A stretch of DNA of 64,000 nt from Variovorax sp. S12S4 (GTDB lineage Bacteria; Pseudomonadota; Gammaproteobacteria; Burkholderiales; Burkholderiaceae_C). The notes under the pieces are model-generated. The model saw only the letters and a program-made list of their open reading frames with translations. It was not told where the DNA came from and searched no databases. The stretch is taken from NCBI RefSeq assembly GCF_023195515.1, contig NZ_JALPKR020000002.1:1-64000 (forward strand), read 5' to 3'. The position numbers and the translations under genes were made by a program. Within the stretch, counting starts at the first letter, position 1; each line of letters starts with the position of its first letter. Shown piece after piece: positions 61,677 through 64,000 of the stretch.

Positions 61677-61974
61677 ACACATTCGCCAATCAATCGACGA
61701 CATCCTCACCACGCCCATCGGCTCGCGCCTGATGCGTCGCAACTACGGCAGCTTTCTGCCGCAGCTGGTCGACCATCCGGCCACCGGGGCCAATCGGCTG
61801 CGCCTGATCGCAGCGACCGCGCAGGCCATCATGAAATGGGAGCCGCGCACCCGCGTGAGCCGCATCGCGATTCGTTTCAACGCGCAAGGCCGGTGCGAGA
61901 TCTCCATCGCGCGCCGCGACACCCACAGCACCGAATCGGTCACATCCAGCGTCATCGTGGGAGCACAGGCATGA
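61630..61974 (+). CDS. W: P2-like baseplate wedge protein (gpW)
   Basis: 114 residues, MTGISRTTGRMLTRREHIRQSIDD with TPIGSRLMRRNYGSFLPQLVD, the gp25/W fold of the baseplate wedge. ATG 61630 overlaps the intended V stop. Ends with an ATGA overlap to J. Confidence 0.93.
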   Translation: MTGISRTTGRMLTRREHIRQSIDDILTTPIGSRLMRRNYGSFLPQLVDHPATGANRLRLIAATAQAIMKWEPRTRVSRIAIRFNAQGRCEISIARRDTHSTESVTSSVIVGAQA

Positions 61975-62867
61975 CGATGGACATGACGCTGTTGCCGCCG
62001 CCGGCAGTCATTGAACTGCTCGACTTCGAGGTCATCCTCCAGCAGCACAAGACCCAGTTTCAGGAGCTTTGCGCAGAGGCCGGCGTCGACTACCCGCTGC
62101 TGCTCGAATCCGATCCGGTCAGCAAGCTGTTGGAACTCGGCGCCTACCGCGAAATGCTGATGCGCCAACGCATCAACGACGCCGCGAAGGCCTGCATGCT
62201 GGCCTATGCCGTCGACACGGACCTCGACAACCTGGCCGCGAACTTCAAAGTGAAGCGTCTGCTGGTCACGCCGGCCGACCCGACCGCCATCCCGCCGGTG
62301 GCCGCCGTCTACGAAAAAGATGACCGCCTGCGCGAGCGCGCACAGCTTGCGATGGAAGGCATCACGACTGCTGGCCCGAAAGAGAGCTACCGGTATCACA
62401 CCCTCACCGCCAGCGCCCAAGTGGCTGACGTTGGCGTCGACAGTCCCGCGCCCGGCACCGTCCGCGTCACGATCCTGTCTGAAGCGGCGAATGGTGTGCC
62501 CGATGAGCCCTTGCTGGCGACGGTACGCAACGCGCTCAGCGCCGAGGAAATCCGACCGCTTTGCGACACGGTCATTGTTCAGGCTGTCGAAATCATCGAA
62601 TCGCCCATCGTTGCCACGATGTACCGCCAACCGGGCGCCGCCGGCGAAGTCGCCGCAGCGCAGGCTCGCAAGGAACTTGACACTTGGCTGCTAAAGGTGC
62701 GGCGCCTCGGCGCCGGCCTGCCCCGCTCGGGCATCGACGCGGCGCTGCACCAGCCAGGCATGGATCGCATCGACATCGACGTGCCGCCCGCCGACATCCT
62801 GTGCACGAAAACCCAATGGGTCCGCGTCACGGGCATCACCCTGACCGAGGTTGTCGTCGATGAATAA
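61971..62867 (+). CDS. J: P2-like baseplate protein (gpJ)
   Basis: 298 residues, edge of the baseplate. PPPAVIELLDFEVILQQHKTQF and YPLLLESDPVSKLLELGAYREMLMRQRIND are the family start; the acid-rich middle (ADVGVDSPAPGTVRVTILS) and the end DILCTKTQWVRVTGITL are complete. ATG overlaps the W stop; the I gene starts inside its last codons. Confidence 0.94.
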   Translation: MTMDMTLLPPPAVIELLDFEVILQQHKTQFQELCAEAGVDYPLLLESDPVSKLLELGAYREMLMRQRINDAAKACMLAYAVDTDLDNLAANFKVKRLLVTPADPTAIPPVAAVYEKDDRLRERAQLAMEGITTAGPKESYRYHTLTASAQVADVGVDSPAPGTVRVTILSEAANGVPDEPLLATVRNALSAEEIRPLCDTVIVQAVEIIESPIVATMYRQPGAAGEVAAAQARKELDTWLLKVRRLGAGLPRSGIDAALHQPGMDRIDIDVPPADILCTKTQWVRVTGITLTEVVVDE

Positions 62868-63437
62868 CCTCACCCCATCGCAGCGCCTGCTACCGCCTAA
62901 TCGCACACCACTCGAGGCGGTACTTGCCGGCGTCACGGATCTGGAACTGTCCACCGATGGCCTGCGCCATTTGTGGAGCGCGGCGCACTGCCTTGCCGAG
63001 GCGTTGCCCTGGCTGTCGTGGACCATGTCGGTCGAAGCCTGGCATGAAGCCAAGTCCGACGACGCGCGGCGGGCGTTGATCCTCAACAGCATCGAGATTC
63101 ACCGTCGCAAGGGCACCCCTGGGCGATTCGCTTGCTCATTCGTTCGCTCGGCTTCGGCGAGGTCGACATCATCGAGCGCGTCGGCGGCAGGACGCACAAC
63201 GGCACGATCTACCGCGACGGCGTCTATCCGCACGCCACGCTGGAAACCACTTGGGCGACCTACATGGTTGCCTTCCAACGCCCGATCACCAACGTGCAGG
63301 CCGAGCGCCTGCGCAAGTTACTGCCGTCCGTCGCACCCGCACGCTGCCATCTGGTCGCATTGCGGTACGCGACGGTTGCCAACAGCCACAACGGCGCCAC
63401 GCGACGCGATGGCGCCTTCAACCACGGAAGCGCCTGA
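62860..63437 (+). CDS. I: P2-like tail protein I (gpI), one-base frameshift
   Basis: About 192 residues after repair. It begins MNNLTPSQRLLPPNRTPLEA, with LPWLSWTMSVEAWHEAKSDD and LILNSIEIHRRKGTP as gpI shows. At 63114-63117 four C should be five: then WAIRLLIRSLGFGEVDIIER continues in frame and the protein ends with the normal AFNHGSA. The start lies inside the J gene. In P2 I joins J at the baseplate and receives the fibre. Confidence 0.9.
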
Positions 63438-63438
63438 C

Positions 63439-64000
63439 ATGGCAAACCTCAACGAAACCGACCAATGGGAAGCTGGCATCTACCAGCTGGAGGAAGATGA
63501 CCCCGTCCTCGGCGGCCCCACGGGCATCGACAACCTGGCCCCGCGACAGCTCGCGAACCGCGCCCGCTATCAGCGCCTGCGCAACGTCACGCCATGGGAC
63601 GCCACGCTCACCTATCCGGCGAACGTCGCCTATGTGAGCTATGGGGGCACCACGTGGAAAAGCGTTGGAGAAAGCATCAACGTGGTGCCCGGCGAGGACG
63701 CTGCGAAGTGGGTGCGCTGGGGGTTCACCGCGGCGGAACTCGATGATGCCCTGGGCGACTCGGTTGCTGCTCATGAGGCAAAGGCAAATCCACATCCACA
63801 GTACGCCACCGATGCAGATCTCGCGGCACACGTCGCCGCCGCGAACCCCCATCCAGGCTACGCCACCGATGCCGACCTTGCGGCGCACGTGGCCGCGACC
63901 GATCCGCATCCACAGTACGCGTCGGATACCGACCTGGCGAATCACGCGGCCGCAGCAAACCCTCATCCGCAGTACGCCACGGACGCCGATCTCGCGGCGC
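63439..64000 (+). CDS. H: P2-like tail fibre protein (gpH), 3' end cut by window
   Basis: At least 187 residues. N-terminus MANLNETDQWEAGIYQLEED, then GIDNLAPRQLANRARYQRLR and a WKSVGESINVVPGEDAAKWVRW carbohydrate-binding-like segment, as in many phage fibres. From about residue 118 a tandem repeat follows (HPQYATDADLAAHVAAANP type, 19 residues), still running at the window edge. Receptor-binding tip and any assembly protein G lie outside the window. Confidence 0.9.
   Translation, partial: MANLNETDQWEAGIYQLEEDDPVLGGPTGIDNLAPRQLANRARYQRLRNVTPWDATLTYPANVAYVSYGGTTWKSVGESINVVPGEDAAKWVRWGFTAAELDDALGDSVAAHEAKANPHPQYATDADLAAHVAAANPHPGYATDADLAAHVAATDPHPQYASDTDLANHAAAANPHPQYATDADLAA
63784..64000 (+). 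repeat. 57-bp tandem repeat in the tail fibre
   Basis: Four visible units of 57 bp encode NPHPxYATDADLAAHVAAA with small changes (DPHPQYASDTDLANHAAA in the third). The HPQY/HPGY core recurs every 19 residues. Such histidine-containing repeats in phage fibres form trimeric shafts and can bind metal along the axis. The array continues past the window. Confidence 0.85.

Overview
The window is GC-rich DNA with the gene content of a Burkholderiales chromosome, most likely Comamonadaceae and probably Variovorax-like. This rests on two Bug-type solute-binding proteins, a czcICBA efflux operon, neighbouring darP, mog and pmbA genes, divergent trmJ/suhB, and a P2-like prophage of the type found in this order. 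The taxonomic call is an inference from gene families, not a database match.

Layout. 1-3.9 kb: leftward carbohydrate ABC transporter (binding protein, two permeases, ATPase). 4.0-6.5 kb: leftward AraC-AraC-nucleoside deoxyribosyltransferase unit, then a rightward exported FAH-family hydrolase. 7.4-10.3 kb: housekeeping pmbA, darP and mog. 10.3-17.5 kb: leftward czcICBA heavy-metal efflux operon with a divergent OmpR-type regulator. 17.5-22.7 kb: cation/proton antiporter, HxlR regulator with divergent AhpD-like protein and twin operators, and a cadA/cadR pair with a MerR-type promoter. 22.8-31.1 kb: DUF4256, cysE, trmJ, suhB-FUSC-MscS, and a MarR-DUF418 pair. 31.2-34.7 kb: two Bug proteins plus a sulfatase. 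34.9-39.4 kb: a lower-GC defence-island remnant, with truncated UvrD helicase, OLD/TOPRIM nuclease (together Gabija-like) and GHKL ATPase, a broken unknown gene and an intact metallo-beta-lactamase-fold protein. 39.7-43.9 kb: HDOD protein, His-rich PadR regulator with siderophore-interacting protein (yqjI/yqjH-like), and corA. 44-50.7 kb: accessory stretch of small unknown genes, including a LexA-box divergon (SRAP/YedK on one side, six overlapping small genes on the other), a RusA-like gene and a zinc-ribbon gene. 50.7 kb to the end: P2-like prophage structural and lysis genes (Q, P, O, N, M, L, X, lysis, R, S, V, W, J, I, H).

A cross-cutting feature is that at least eleven otherwise well-conserved genes are split by a single one-base frame change, several in G or C homopolymers. 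The protein reads normally on both sides with no further damage. I treat these mostly as sequence errors and give the gene the full intended span. The 34.9-37.3 kb region is different: whole domains are missing, so it is truly broken or chimeric.

The most promising undescribed item is the SOS-controlled divergon at 45.5-48.0 kb: a perfect CTG-N10-CAG box lies between an abasic-site-protecting SRAP gene and a translationally coupled operon of six small proteins that I do not recognise.
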